From: Liriodendron chinense
Taxonomy: Eukaryota > Streptophyta > Magnoliopsida > Magnoliales > Magnoliaceae
Length of the DNA: 64,000 bases
Assembly (NCBI GenBank): GCA_003013855.2
Contig: PVNU02004155.1
Coordinates: 744,001-808,000 of the forward strand
Reading direction: 5' to 3'
Positions 10,643 to 21,506 of this stretch are shown one piece after another; positions within the stretch are counted from its first letter, which is position 1, and every line of letters begins with the position of its first letter. The translations under genes were made by a program, and so were the position numbers. The notes under the pieces are model-generated. The model ran no database searches and was not told the DNA's origin. It was given only the letters and a program-made list of their open reading frames with translations.

Positions 10643-12138
10643 CCTCCATGTCCATTTGTCCATTACCTCTTCATCAACACCCACCCCATCTTGAAACTCA
10701 ACACTCGCGGAGTACTCCAAACCACGCGTCTCTTCCTTATCTGTTTTTCCTCCACTACCTATACTTCTTCCAATAGGGTCGAAACATGTGTTCTCTGGAT
10801 GTTTCAGTACTCCATTGGAGAACGGAGACGAAACAACGTTAGCTTCCTCCGTCGGGTCCTTCTCCTCTGAGACTGTCGGAATTGAATCCCTCGTTCTCCA
10901 GATATCTCCCCATCGCGGAATCGAAGCGTCCTTCTCTTCCTTCTGAATTGGTAAGAACAGCTTCCTGTCTTCGGCTAGGACCGTGATGAAAGGTGGAAGA
11001 GCCTCTCCCTTCCGTCGCGTGATTCAAGCTCTAATCACTCCCATCTCCTCCCCTTGCTTCGTTTTTTTATCTAGTTCCAACAAGACTCCCAAACCAGTAG
11101 CTGCTATCGTGAAGAATTCATCGTTCCACACCTCCAGCGGGACCAACCATATAAGGATCCAAACATCTTCTGTTCCGAAAACTGAAAATTCTTCCCACCT
11201 TTAAACCCTAACCACTGGACCTCCATTGTGCCTCTCACCCTCCATGATGATCTTATCACTACTGACCCCTGGACTTAGCCAAATCCAGAGCTCGTTGAAA
11301 CCGATTGGCCTGATGTTATACATCTCTAGAGGGATCCTGCAACATTCTATCAGCCAGCTCCTAACCTGAGCTATCGATGCTCCTTTCGTAATCACCACCA
11401 CAGAATCCTTCAGAAACTCCATAGATTTGTTAAACGCCTTCGGATCAATACACACACGCACCATCATATTCTCCCTCTTTTCTTTTGTCTGCTCTACTCT
11501 TCCCATCTCGTTGGGCTCTAAACGATAGACTGTTTTACCTGCCGAACCAATCAAAGCTTCATTGAAGGAGGACAAACCACTAGAGATTTTATCGTGCGCC
11601 TATATCCCTGACGAAAAGCCTTTAGAAGAAGCGATCTGAACTTCCAAGTCCCCGTTCGCTCTAATGACGATCTCCTTCTTAGTGATTTTGTTTTTAGATT
11701 TGAGATCTAGTCCAAATCTAGCGCGTTGGACGAAAAGCTTCACTCCCCCAAAACTTTCTCCATGAAGCATTTGCACCACCCTGCTCAACTCCTCCTCTGA
11801 ACTCATTCTGACGAACACAAAACCCCTAAGGGTATGGTTCTCCTTGTTCCTCGGCAGAACAACGTCCATCACTGCTCTGCCCGACCAAACACCCTGGAGA
11901 AGTTCACCGGTAGCTAACCTTCTGGAAACCCCTTGACAAACAGGATCGGATATTCATCAACCTTTCTTCGATCCCTCCCCTTCTGATTCTCCAAACCGTT
12001 CTTTCTCGAAACCAACTTCCATTCTCCCCCCGCTCCCTCCGCCGACGATACTCGACTAACACCCTCATTTAACAGTTCATCCTCGCGAACGCCCTCCTTT
12101 TCGTGATGTCCTTCCTTTACGCCACTACCTTCTTCCAC
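10643..12138 (-). pseudogene. LINE ORF1 with RRM-like domain
   Basis: The minus-strand frames give an acidic N terminus with EWKLVSRKNGLENQKGRDRR (12050-11970), then PILFVKGFPEG. A frame change leads to VVLPRNKENHTLRGFVFVRM and LFVQRARFGLD, an RRM with recognisable RNP1-like (RGFVFV) and RNP2-like (ILFVKG) motifs. A further domain, ASIAQVRSWLIECCRIPLEM, follows at 11400-11330. This ORF1 layout is common in plant L1-type LINEs. At least two frame breaks occur. Confidence 0.75.
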
Positions 12139-13199
12139 GTGTTCTCCCTCCTCTCAAACCATATTCGTCGATTTTTTAAACAAATGGACAAACTGATTTG
12201 CGTTGAACTCCAATCAATTTGATCAGCTCAAGTCAGAGCAAAAATGACAATTCGATGAATTTCAAAACTAATATCGTACTTGATGCGGACATCAGGCCCT
12301 TTAGGGTTTATCAGCGTAGGAGGCGAGCAACGTCTGTATCTCGTTAGCTCAATGAAAAGCCTGGATCGTTCGTGACGACTTGAGGAGCATCGAAGACCTT
12401 ACACACGTAGTCCGAGACATTTGAGAAGACCCACCTTCGGAAGACATTTGTAAGTTGCTTGGAGATAATCGGACCGTTGGATCGCGATGATGATGTGATC
12501 GAACCGTTGGTTCGTCATGGCCCACTTTCATCGTGCAATCATCTGAAGCCATCGTGCATCTTAGATTTGATTTTATTTTATGCACTTTTACTTATTTGAT
12601 TTTTGGGTCAGTGTGTGCATGTTTTTTTTCGTGCGAATGTCTTTTTTTTTAAAGTTTGTTAGTAGGGGTATTTTGGTAATTATGTTAATTCCGAATTTTA
12701 TAAGGGTGTTATCCTAAACCCTTTTCATTATGCTATTGATTTTATGAAAATAAGAAGCTTGTGGCTATCTCCCTCTCCTCTCTTTGGTGATCTCTCTCTT
12801 CTCTTATCTTCCTTCTTCTTCCTTCATCATCCACTATTCTTTCTTCTTTCCTTTTTCTTTTTCTTCTCATTTTCTTCAAATCTTATTTCTCATATTACCC
12901 ATTATCTCAAATCTGAAATTTGATCCCAAAACCTTTGCTTCTTGGATTTTTGTTTCCCCATTCCGAGAAATCCCTTGGTTCCCGGACTAGTGAACCTTAT
13001 TGAGCGTTTGGATCATAACTATGCAACATCGGGAGGTTTCATCCCTCGCCGAATCCAATCCACGCATGATTTAAAATCCTCATTGTCAAATTGTGATGAT
13101 GGCCCCTTTTATTGCATGTTTCCCTTATATTTTCCTTGATTATGATGATAGTTGTTGAATGTTTAATTTAGATTGCTTGATTTATTCCGCTGAATTTTA

Positions 13200-13430
13200 A
13201 GTAGAAGAAGATTAGATGATTAGGGTGGAAGAAGAGGAGAGAAGAAAGGGAAAAGGAGGAGAGAGTGAGAGAGAGTTTTAAGGTGAATGTTCTGTGTATG
13301 TGCCACATGCCCACACAAAGCTTTATTAGAATAAGCATATAGTACATTGTAGGAGAAGAGAAAAGATGTGCACATGCACTTACAATAAAAGAGCCACATA
13401 CTAACACACATATATACTAATATTCTCTAA
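13200..13430 (-). repeat. Copia 3' LTR
   Basis: It matches 18228-18439 over its length except for an extra block of about 20 bp (purine-rich, around 13237-13260). On the minus strand it starts just after the polypurine tract. Confidence 0.85.
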
Positions 13431-13461
13431 ACTTCCCCTCAAGTTGGAGCATAGATGTTGA

Positions 13462-13761
13462 TCATGCCCAACTTGTTACGAACACGATGAAGAGCATCTC
13501 GATTAAAGACTTCGTAAGAACATCCGCAAGTTGATCCCCGGACCGAACAAAAGGAGTGATGATTTCCTTCGAGGCAACTTTCTCCCGAATAAAGTGACAG
13601 TCAACCTCAATATGCTTGGTGCGCTCGTGGAAAACAGGATTACGAACAATATGTATGGCTACCTGATTGTCACAATGAAGAGGAATAGGGCCCGAAGGAG
13701 AATAACCAAGTTCGTCAAGAAGGGTGCAATGCCACACGAGCTCACATGTAGCATGAGCCAT
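13462..13761 (-). pseudogene. Copia RNase H, C-terminal part
   Basis: The reading includes ATCELVWHCTLLDELGY, CDNQVAIHIVRNPVFHERTK, HIEVDCHFIREKV and QLADVLTKSL, the conserved end of copia RNase H. The upstream part of RNase H (13800-14040) survives only as fragments. Confidence 0.9.
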
Positions 13762-14040
13762 AGCACGATATTCTACTTCAGCCGAGGAGCGCGCAACAAT
13801 TGATTACTTCTTACTTTTCCATGTGACAAGATTACCACCTAGGAAGGTACAAAACCCGGATGTAGATCGACGATCATATATACTACCCGCACAATCGGCA
13901 TCGGAATAGCCTGAAAGATGAAGATGACCGTGAGACTGAAAATGGATGCCAAGGCCTGGTGCTGATTTAAGATACCGGAATATGCGGTAAACAGCCGTGA
14001 GATGTGAAGAACGGGGAGCTTACATGAACTGGCTGACAAC

Positions 14041-14933
14041 TCACACCGCAAAGGAGAGATCTGGATGAGTAATAGTAAAATAAATGAGCCGACCTACAAG
14101 CCGACGATACATGCCAGGATCAGAAAGAAGAGTACCATCATCTGGCTGAAGCTTAGGTGAAGTATCCATAGGGGTGGTAGCCGGTTTGCATCCTAACATG
14201 CCGGTCTCCATGAGAAGATCAAGAGCATATTTTTGTTGGGATAAGGATACCCCAGTTTGGGAGCGAGCAACCTTGATGCTCAGAGAGTAGCGAAGAGGAC
14301 CAAGGTCCTTGATCTCAAACTTGTTCTTCAGAAATTCTTTGACATCGCCCACGTCAACCAAATCACTGCCCGACAGTACAATATCATCCATATACATAAT
14401 GAGAACCATGATGCCCGTCGATCGTCGACATATAAAGAGAGAATGGTCAGCATGACTACGAACAAAGCCAAACTCCATGAGAGCTTGACTAAATTTGTCG
14501 AACCAAGCACGTGAGGACTATTTGAGCCCATAAAGAGCCTTCTTAAATCGACACACAAGCGTAGGATTGTAGGAAACAACAAAGCCTGGAGGTTGATGCA
14601 TGTAAACCTCCTCCTCAAGATCCCCATGAAGAAATGCATTCTTGACATCTAGTTGGACAAGGGCCAGGATAAATTGACGGCCAAGGAGACCACCACACAA
14701 ATAGAATTAACTTTTGCCACCAGAGATAATGTCTCGAAGTAATCAACGCCCTGAGTCTGCATATATCTCCAAGCAACAAGACGAGCCTTGTAGCGATCAA
14801 TGGAGCCATCGAAAAGGAACTTGATCGTGTACACCCATCGACACCCAACAGGTTTGTGCCCTGGAGGAAGAGAAACTAGCTCCCAAGTATGATTCTTCTC
14901 AAGAGCAAACATTTCTTCCATCATTGCCTTCAT
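14041..14933 (-). pseudogene. Copia reverse transcriptase
   Basis: In minus-strand order: HTWELVSLPPGHKPVGCRWV, YKARLVAWRYMQTQGVDYFE (14930-14700), QLDVKNAFLHGDLEEEVYM and FKKALYGLK (14690-14520), then FGFVRSHADHSLF, IMVLIMYMDDIVLSGS and FEIKDLGPLRYSLSIKVA (14478-14250). YMDD is the catalytic box, intact here. At least two frame changes split the domain. One falls at about 14700, between ASLAV and the DVKNAFL block. Confidence 0.92.
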
Positions 14934-15436
14934 CCAGTCAGGACTTTGAAGAGCGTGGGAGAGAGACCGAGGAATAGCCTGTGATGAAATGGAAGCTGCA
15001 AACGACTGAAAGGACGATGAAAGATGATCATATGAAACAAAATTGCTAATGGGATGTTGAGTACATGATTCGGACTTGAAGTAGGAGAATCACCTGAGCC
15101 AACATCCAAAGTGAGTGGAAAAGTGGACGGCGGAGCACATGAAGATTTATCTCGACGATGATACACTCGTAGAGGTTTCGGGTCACCCAAATCCACCAGA
15201 GTTAGGAATGGGAGGTGAAAGAGTCTCTCTATGATCACTAATGACAAGAGAAAGGGGAGACACAGTATGCTCCCCCTCACTCGCAAGAGGATCACAGAGG
15301 GATCGACCGTGAGGCCAAAAAAAATGAACATCTTCAAAAAATGTTACAACGGCAGAGATATATTTCTTACGAGTCAAGGGGTCATAACACTTATACCATT
15401 TCTGGCTCCGAGTGTACCTTAAGAAAACACATTTAG
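14934..15436 (-). pseudogene. Copia integrase-RT linker
   Basis: Broken frames contain VFGCTCFVQILDGRNDKLSP, FLRYTRSQKWYKCYDP and PRVYHRRDKS, the usual integrase C-terminal and variable-linker text of plant copia elements. Confidence 0.75.
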
Positions 15437-16137
15437 TTACCCTGGGACTAAGTTTATCATTACGACCATCCAAAATTTGAACAAAGCATGTGCAACCAAA
15501 AACTTTAGGGGGTAAAGGAAATGGATTGTCATGAGGATACAACATATTAAATGAGGATTTGGAAGACAATATATGTGAGGGAATACGATTAATAAGAAAG
15601 TAGAAGTAAGAAGAGCGTCACCCCAAAAATGCTTAGGTAGATGCATACCAAGAATAAGGGTACATGCGACTTCAAGAAGGTGACGGTTCTTTCGTTCTGC
15701 AATACCATTTTGTTGTGGAGTGTAAATACATGATGTCCGAGACAAAATACCATATTCCTGTAAGAACGACAAAAAAGTAGTGGACATGTACTCCCCCCCC
15801 CCCAATTATCAAAATGGAGGGTTTTAATTGAGCATTGAAATTGAGTGCACACTTCACGATAAAACACTTTAAACACATCAAACACTTCACTATTTGATTT
15901 CAAAAGGTAAACCCAGGTCATGCGAGAATAATCATCAATAAAGGTGACAAAATATTTAAAACCAAAAGTGGAAGTAACCGAGGCTGGTCCCCAGACATCT
16001 GAGTGAACCAGATCAAAAGGTTGAGATTTCCTTCCTGAAACACTTGGAGGAAACATAGTACGATGATGTTTTGATAATTCACAAATATCACAACACAAAG
16101 GTTTAGTAACCGAGAATGAAGGAAATAAAAGTCTCAA
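15437..16137 (-). pseudogene. Copia integrase core
   Basis: The frame 16137-15589 reads CDICELSKHHRTMF, FDLVHSDVWGPASVTSTFG, YFVTFIDDYSRMTWVYLLKS and STKTLHFDN-like text, then breaks at a run of nine Cs (15791-15799) that shifts the frame. The adjacent frame has SRTSCIYTPQQNGIAERKNR, supplying the third catalytic acidic residue. The D,D(35)E signature is thus present across a homopolymer frameshift. Confidence 0.9.
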
Positions 16138-16157
16138 TTGAGCTAAGGAAGGATGTC

Positions 16158-16700
16158 CTAAGCGGCAATGCCACGTGTGATGAAGTCCTGATTAAGAGAA
16201 GAGGTACTTGAAGCAACAACAGGTGTATCATTGAGAAGATAAACGCCTCCTCGCTCATGCCCCCCACCAATCACTATCTTCGTCTGTAGGTCCTGAAAAA
16301 GATAATGAGAATGGTAAAAGGTAATCAAACTATTCAACGATTTAGTAAGGGAACTAACAGACAGTAAGTTTAATGGAAAACGAGGTAAATGCAAGACTGA
16401 GGACAATGGCAAGGAAGAGGAAAGGGAGATGGAACCAATCCCAGAAATGGGGGCATGTGTTCTATCTGCGACTATAACATATTGAGAGTGGGAGGAAGGA
16501 GAATAAGAGGAAAAGAGATGTGACTTACCAGTCATGTGGGAGGAAGCTCCAGAGTCAATGACCCAGGAAGTGGTAGAAGAAAATGCTAGAAGAGCAGTAC
16601 CTGACTGGGCCGAAGCTACACGAGAAGGCTCAGAAACATCTTGAATATGAAGCCGCATCAGGGCATCATAAGCTACTCGAGAATTAATGAGACTCTCCAG
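16158..16700 (-). pseudogene. Copia protease and GAG-pre-integrase
   Basis: TTSWVIDSGASSHMTG holds the DSG active site of copia aspartic protease. LHLPRFPLNLLSVSSL and GVYLLND belong to the following GAG-pre-integrase region, whose HH zinc motif is degraded. The frame continues from an upstream Val-rich reading with no clear motif. Confidence 0.88.
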
Positions 16701-16843
16701 AAGAAGGCTGCTCAGCTGCCAGGGTGGAAGGTTGTCCCTTAGGAGCAACAGTAGCTGTAATAGAGGCAACAGCACACATAGGACAACAATGGAGTTGCCA
16801 ACAATAATCAATAGTGTGATTAGTGCGGGAACTATCACGTCCT

Positions 16844-17660
16844 CATCCACGTCCACCACGACTTCGAAGATGACGACCAACACATCCCCGATCTCCCTCT
16901 CGACCTCTGCCACGACCACCATAACCAAAAGTGCGCCCTGAACTCAAGGATGGTGCGCAAGATCTAGGAAAAATGGAAGATGGATCGCCAGCAAGGTGTG
17001 CTGAACGATCGGTGGTACAAAAGGATGTGAAGGAAGAATTGATATAGTAGCGCGCTGGCACATGGCATAGACTGTTGTCAACGGAGGAAGGGAATCATTA
17101 ACAACCACTTGATCCCGAACACTGAGGTAGACGGAGTTCAACGCTGCGAGGAACTGCATAACATGAGTGTCATCTCGTTGCTTACGAGCATGCTCATGAT
17201 CGTCTAGACATTTCGAAGGAAGATGTTGATACAAGTCCAGCTCATCCCACATGCCTCGAAGTATCGAATAGTAATCTTTTAATGATTTTGAGTCTTGCTG
17301 GAACCGACCAATTTCTTGAATAAGCTGAAATACCCGCGAAAAATTTTAGACTCGGAGTACATATCATGAAGGAAGTCCCAAATGCCTTTAGCCGATGACA
17401 AAAACATCTACGGAGTGGCTAACCAAAGAATCTATACTGTTCAACAACCATGCAATGACTTGATAGTTCTCCTTTGTCCAAGTCTTGTAGGTGTCTTCTG
17501 TAGAGCTTAGGGGATCATCCAGAATATACGACTACTTCTCACGAGCCCCCAAGAACAATTTTACAGATTGTGCCCATTGAAGATAGTTATCACCATTCAA
17601 CTTAATCGAGGTGATTTGGAGTGGGTTGGGTTCAAGCGAACCCATGCCAAGATGAGATTG
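16844..17660 (-). pseudogene. Copia gag
   Basis: The frame 17252-16944 reads MWDELDLYQHLPS and HVMQFLAALNSVYLSVRDQV, typical UBN2-type copia gag, followed by a Gly/Arg-rich tail (GRGRGREGDRGC) in a neighbouring frame. The start region (about 17660-17260) is present in broken frames. Positions 17661-18212 are the untranslated leader. Confidence 0.8.
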
Positions 17661-18227
17661 CCCTTTGTCCTCCATAAGAATGAGGGGTTCAAGTAAAATG
17701 TACTTCAACAAAGTCTCTAATAATCAATCCTTTGAGGAGATGAGAGACTAACCCCAATCAACCAGAAAACTCTGAAAATACCACCCAAAGTACTCAAATC
17801 TGACGCAAACAGCCCCAAAATGGCATGGCCGCACCTCTATTTGGGGTTAAAACCCACTCAATCTTAATATGGCCAAAAACTCCTCCAATATTAGCTTGAG
17901 TGAGAGATATCAATCCATCTAGAGGAAAGAAACAAGAGAAAAGCTTACCGATTTAAGAAAAATCGACGAAAAACTGATTCAGGGCCCGATTTTCGAATTT
18001 CACTATTTTAGCCAAATCACCATCAAGAAGGCTCTAAAAAATTCTTAAAAAATCATGACAAATCTTCTAAAATAGAGATCTATCAAACCCCTAAACTTTC
18101 AGCTCAAACGGGGTCCATTTGACCGTACATTGCTGACATCAGTCGTACGGCCGCTGACGTCAGCAATCTGACGTGTCGCCTCTCAACTCCCTTGATGCGG
18201 AATAGTCTGATCTTAGCTCTGATACCA

Positions 18228-18439
18228 AGTAGAAGAAGATTAGATGATTAGGGTGGAAGAAGAGGAGAGAGAGTGTGAGAGAGTTTTAGGGTGAATGTTG
18301 TGTGTATGTGCCACATGCCCACCACACAAAGCTTTATTAGAATAAGTATATAGTACACTACAGGAGGAGAAAAGATGTGCACATGCACTTACAATAAAAG
18401 AGCCACATACCAACACACATATATACTAATATTCTCTAG
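18228..18439 (-). repeat. Copia 5' LTR
   Basis: Same sequence as 13200-13430 apart from one indel and single-base changes. The primer site lies immediately left (18213-18227). Confidence 0.85.
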
Positions 18440-18604
18440 ATTTTATATGTCTCATACATGCATGAAAGTTTAGGCCGTCCTACATCAGTACTTATTCCAT
18501 TCATGTATGAAGTATTGATACTAACCCTTTGATTGATGGACACTTTGCTAGAAACAATCCAATTTTTACTAGCCATAGCATAGATAGGAGCATCATCTAA
18601 CCAA

Positions 18605-19050
18605 AGTGCTTCTTTTGCATCATATGCAATCCACAGTGGAGCCTATTGATAGATGTTTTAAAATGATGATGAAACTACTTGATCTTTGCTCGCTAATTTT
18701 CATAATATTTGATCAGATGGTTAGGATCATCCAATCCTTGTGATTACATCATAGCTAGCCAACAGTGGTGTGGAACAAGTGGACAGTCCCGACCAATAAC
18801 TAGTGGAACCACGTCATTTAGAAGTTATGAAATCATATACAATCCATAATGGGGCCTATTGTATTGATATTTCAGATGATGATTGGGCTTTTCATTCTCT
18901 ACTTGATTTTGCCTATGCCATTTTTCACAATACTGGTCAGATGGTTAGGATTATCCACTCGATGCTATCCGTGCATCATGGCTTGCCAATAGCAATATAG
19001 AACAAACAGACAATCCGGATCGATAACTGGTTGCCCTGCCCCATGTGTGA
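18605..19050. repeat. Old tandem duplication in intron 2, period about 210 bp
   Basis: Block 1 starts near 18605 (ATGCAATCCACAGTGGAGCC) and block 2 near 18820 (TACAATCCATAATGGGGCC). Shared landmarks include GATCAGATGGTTAGGATCAT versus GTCAGATGGTTAGGATTAT, and ACAGTCCCGACC versus ACAATCCGGATC. The copies are strongly diverged. Confidence 0.55.
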
Positions 19051-19139
19051 TGTGTCATTTAAAAGCTTTTGATTGGAGACCTTGCAGGTTAACGATATAA
19101 ATACACACAGAACATGTCATTTACAAGCTTTTGATTGAA

Positions 19140-19362
19140 TTCATTCTCCAACCCATAAACACACACATGCACGCATATGCGCGCGCACACACTTACCCCT
19201 TTATATTTGTGCATGCAAGCACGCACACACCCCTTCCCAAAATTTATATCTGCACACACATGCACATACGCGTGCACGCGCACTGTCCCCACCTTTACAT
19301 TTGGGCATGCAATGCATAACTTCCCCAAATTTATATCTGCACACGCACACGCACACGCATGC
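19140..19362. repeat. CA/GC alternating low-complexity tract
   Basis: Irregular runs of CACACA and GCGCGC mixed with ATGCAC, partly reiterated (CCAAATTTATATCTGCACAC occurs near 19240 and again near 19325, with variation). Readings through it are composition artefacts. Confidence 0.7.
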
Positions 19363-19746
19363 TTGTCCTCAACTCATGTAATGGAGGGTTGATCTTAAGT
19401 AGGCAGTGTATGAGGTTCTCCAGTCGGCATGTATAGAGATCCAATTAGTCCATCTAATAAACCACCAAACCTTTTTTTTTTCTGTTACATGGCAGCCTAA
19501 TTGATGACTTATCCAGCCAGAACCAGTGTTATCATGAACTGATCTGAACTTTTTGCCTCCTCCCTCCCTCATGACCCTAATCCAAAATTGACACCCATAA
19601 TCATGATCCAAGATTATAATAGGTTACCATGGTGATTGAACAAAAGCCAGCAACTAGAGATACCTAACACTTAGATCTTACTTCAAATTGTCAAACTTGC
19701 ATGTCAGAAAAGTTCCAGAAAGAAAATAAATACGAAAAAAAAATAC

Positions 19747-21003
19747 CTCTTTGCAGTCTAGCCTGTAGAAAATGTGAAATCATATTAAATATGCATTGTC
19801 CTTGAAGAACCAAAATTCCACAGGTGACCAACTCCCCAAAGGTGTCAGGCAAATCAAGACCATTAAACTCCAGCCCCTGACGGATGCTAGGCCCTGATAG
19901 GAGAATGTGCACTAGAACATACAAGCCCATGAAAATGGTAGAAACCACAGTCACATTCCAAAAGTACTCAACTGCCAATTCCCAGTCTGACTGGTGCTCC
20001 ATCTGCAACGATGCCAGTGCCTGCTTCTTGTCAAACAGGAGCTCCGCAGGATCCACTGGTTTAATATTCTGAGCTAACAAGTCAGCAAATTGTTCAAAGC
20101 TTTCCTTGAGTCCCTGCCGAGCCCCTCCTTCAATCATTCCTTTCATAATTGTGCTCTGAAAGAAGTTTATGTTCCAAGATAATATGAGACGGGATGACTC
20201 TTCTCCTGAAGACAATTCTGGCCCAGGCATTACCTTGTAGAGCAGCTCGATCTTGAAACAGCTGCCGTATGGAACATCTGGCGTGCTCACGCTTGTCAAG
20301 ACTGCAAACTCCTTCCCATCTGCTTTTAGATAGGATTGCTCCTCCACAGCTTTCACAGCCTTCACTAACTTTGTTGCAGCCTTTGTGTAGGTAACGACTC
20401 TTCTTAAACGTGAAATCCCCCCGCATTCCCATGTCCACGAACCTTCTTGCATGTCCGTGGTTCCCTGCACTTCTGCCAGATCTTTCCTGAACTGTGAACT
20501 GGGTGCAAAAAGAAATGTGTTCAAATCTTTGGATGAAATCATATATGTCTGATCAATAAGGATACCCCCTTGCAGATCTTCTGGCATCTCATCATGCTCT
20601 TCGTCTTCTGACTGCATTCTTTCCATGGCTTCTTCAAAGGTGCAGCAAGCAGAAGGTTCACTAGTGTTATTCCCATAATCAGAGAATGTATTGGCAAACT
20701 CAGATGAATCATGATTACTCAAAACACTTGTGTTGGATTCCCCATTCTTATTAAGAAGCTTCTGCATTAAACGGCCCGCAAGTGCCTGCACTGACTGTTT
20801 TTCCTGTGGGGTAGGCGCTGATTTTTCCAAGTTCAGATTTGCATCAGGAGTTGTGTGACTCAGAATTCCATGAGATGTTTCTTTTGGGTTTTCCATTTCT
20901 TCTGAGTTGACATTGTCAGTAAGTCTTACGCCAGTGGGAGAACAATGGATGGTACCATCGTCATTGTTTCTCCCATATAAGGACATGGTAAGAAAAATCT
21001 TCC
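19747..21003 (-). CDS. Gene 1 exon 2: linker, VASt domain and membrane segment
   Basis: A large exon of 1257 nt. It begins GKIFLTMSLYG, completing the first C2 region, followed by a low-complexity linker of about 130 residues. The VASt region starts at GGILIDQTYMISSKDLNTFL and runs through VVTYTKAATKLVKAVKAVEE, FAVLTSVSTPDVPYGSCFKI and GGARQGLKESFEQF. A hydrophobic span WNVTVVSTIFMGLYVLVHIL follows, and a second one, ELVTCGILVLQG. It ends SHFLQARLQR plus one base of Gly. The acceptor is AATGCAG at the 21004 side and the donor AGGTATT at 19746. VASt is a lipid-associated START-like fold. The exon is open throughout. Confidence 0.93.
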
Positions 21004-21506
21004 CTGCATTTCCCAAGAATGAGGTCATTTTGATCAAATAGAATATTGAAGTTCCACATAGAAAGGGAAGAAAAACTCATACACCTAGAATTCCTCATTC
21101 TTCTAAAGACTATTGTTAAATGCTGAAAGAGAGCATAAGCAGCCAAAGCAACCATGGATGATGGAATCTTAGAACATTCCATACAAAGTACCAAATCAAA
21201 TCAAGAAACTATCCTGGCATGAATTATGAAGTCTACATGCATAAGCACTTTCAGAGGGTTGGGGGGGGGGGGGGGGGAACATTTTTTCGTCCATTAGTGC
21301 TGCTGCAGGATTGTGCCATTATGCACGACTCCAAGTGCAGATTGATTGAAGGGGACCCAATGCAATTGCATGGGCCTCCTCAAAATACACTCCCCTTTGG
21401 GGTTAGCTTATATTTTAAATGAGCTACGAATATTTCACTTATTCAGATCCCTATGGCCTCAAATTGTATCACTGATTATTTCGCATAGGCAGGGGTTCCA
21501 TATATC
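21004..21506 (-). other. Intron 1, acceptor-side flank
   Basis: No coding signal recognised. It contains a G17 run at 21261-21277. Confidence 0.6.

Larger units (their letters stand above)
13200..18439 (-). mobile_element. Ty1/copia retrotransposon inside the solo LTR
   Basis: Two LTRs (13200-13430 and 18228-18439) flank a complete but degraded gag-pol in minus orientation. The primer site TTGGTATCAGAGC is at about 18227-18213 and a polypurine tract (CTTGAGGGGAAG) at about 13442-13431. The target duplication is ATTTTA (13194-13199 and 18440-18445). The LTRs differ by an indel of about 20 bp and a handful of substitutions. All frames contain stops, so it is non-autonomous now. It is the youngest demonstrable insertion of this nest. 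Confidence 0.9.
12281..18487 (+). repeat. Solo LTR of gypsy family A, opposite orientation, split by a copia element
   Basis: The LTR parts are 12281-13199 and 18440-18487, starting TGATGCGGAC and ending CTACATCA. The flanking 5-bp duplications are GTACT at 12276-12280 and GTACT at 18488-18492, which identifies a solo LTR rather than a fragment. With the copia insert removed it is about 962 bp, matching the 965-bp copy at 9673-10637. It lies in the LINE 5' region and faces the other LTR across LINE ORF1. Confidence 0.88.
3404..18515 (-). mobile_element. L1-like LINE, split by several later insertions
   Basis: The minus-strand order is: a 23-bp 5' remnant (18515-18493), a solo LTR insertion, ORF1 with an RRM (about 12138-10643), a gypsy insertion, ORF2 endonuclease (7744-6590), a MITE insertion, reverse transcriptase (5935-5005), the zinc-binding tail (to 3507), and a poly-T/poly-A tail at 3406-3424. 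The element is bracketed by the 19-bp direct repeat 3385-3403 and 18516-18534. It therefore looks like a near full-length retroposition into intron 2 of gene 1, in the same orientation as the gene. All frames are broken, so it is inactive. Confidence 0.8.

Noticed and set aside
13168..13411. Minus-strand frames over 13.2-13.4 kb
   Set aside because: They lie in the copia LTR and reflect its CT-rich sequence.
16158..16928. Long Val/Leu-rich frame as a membrane protein
   Set aside because: Its C-terminal half is copia protease/pre-integrase; the Val-rich start is a decayed gag tail, partly in the wrong frame.
19089..19392. Cys/His-rich frames in the CA/GC tract
   Set aside because: Alternating purine-pyrimidine repeats give Cys, His, Val and Ala on both strands; no domain.
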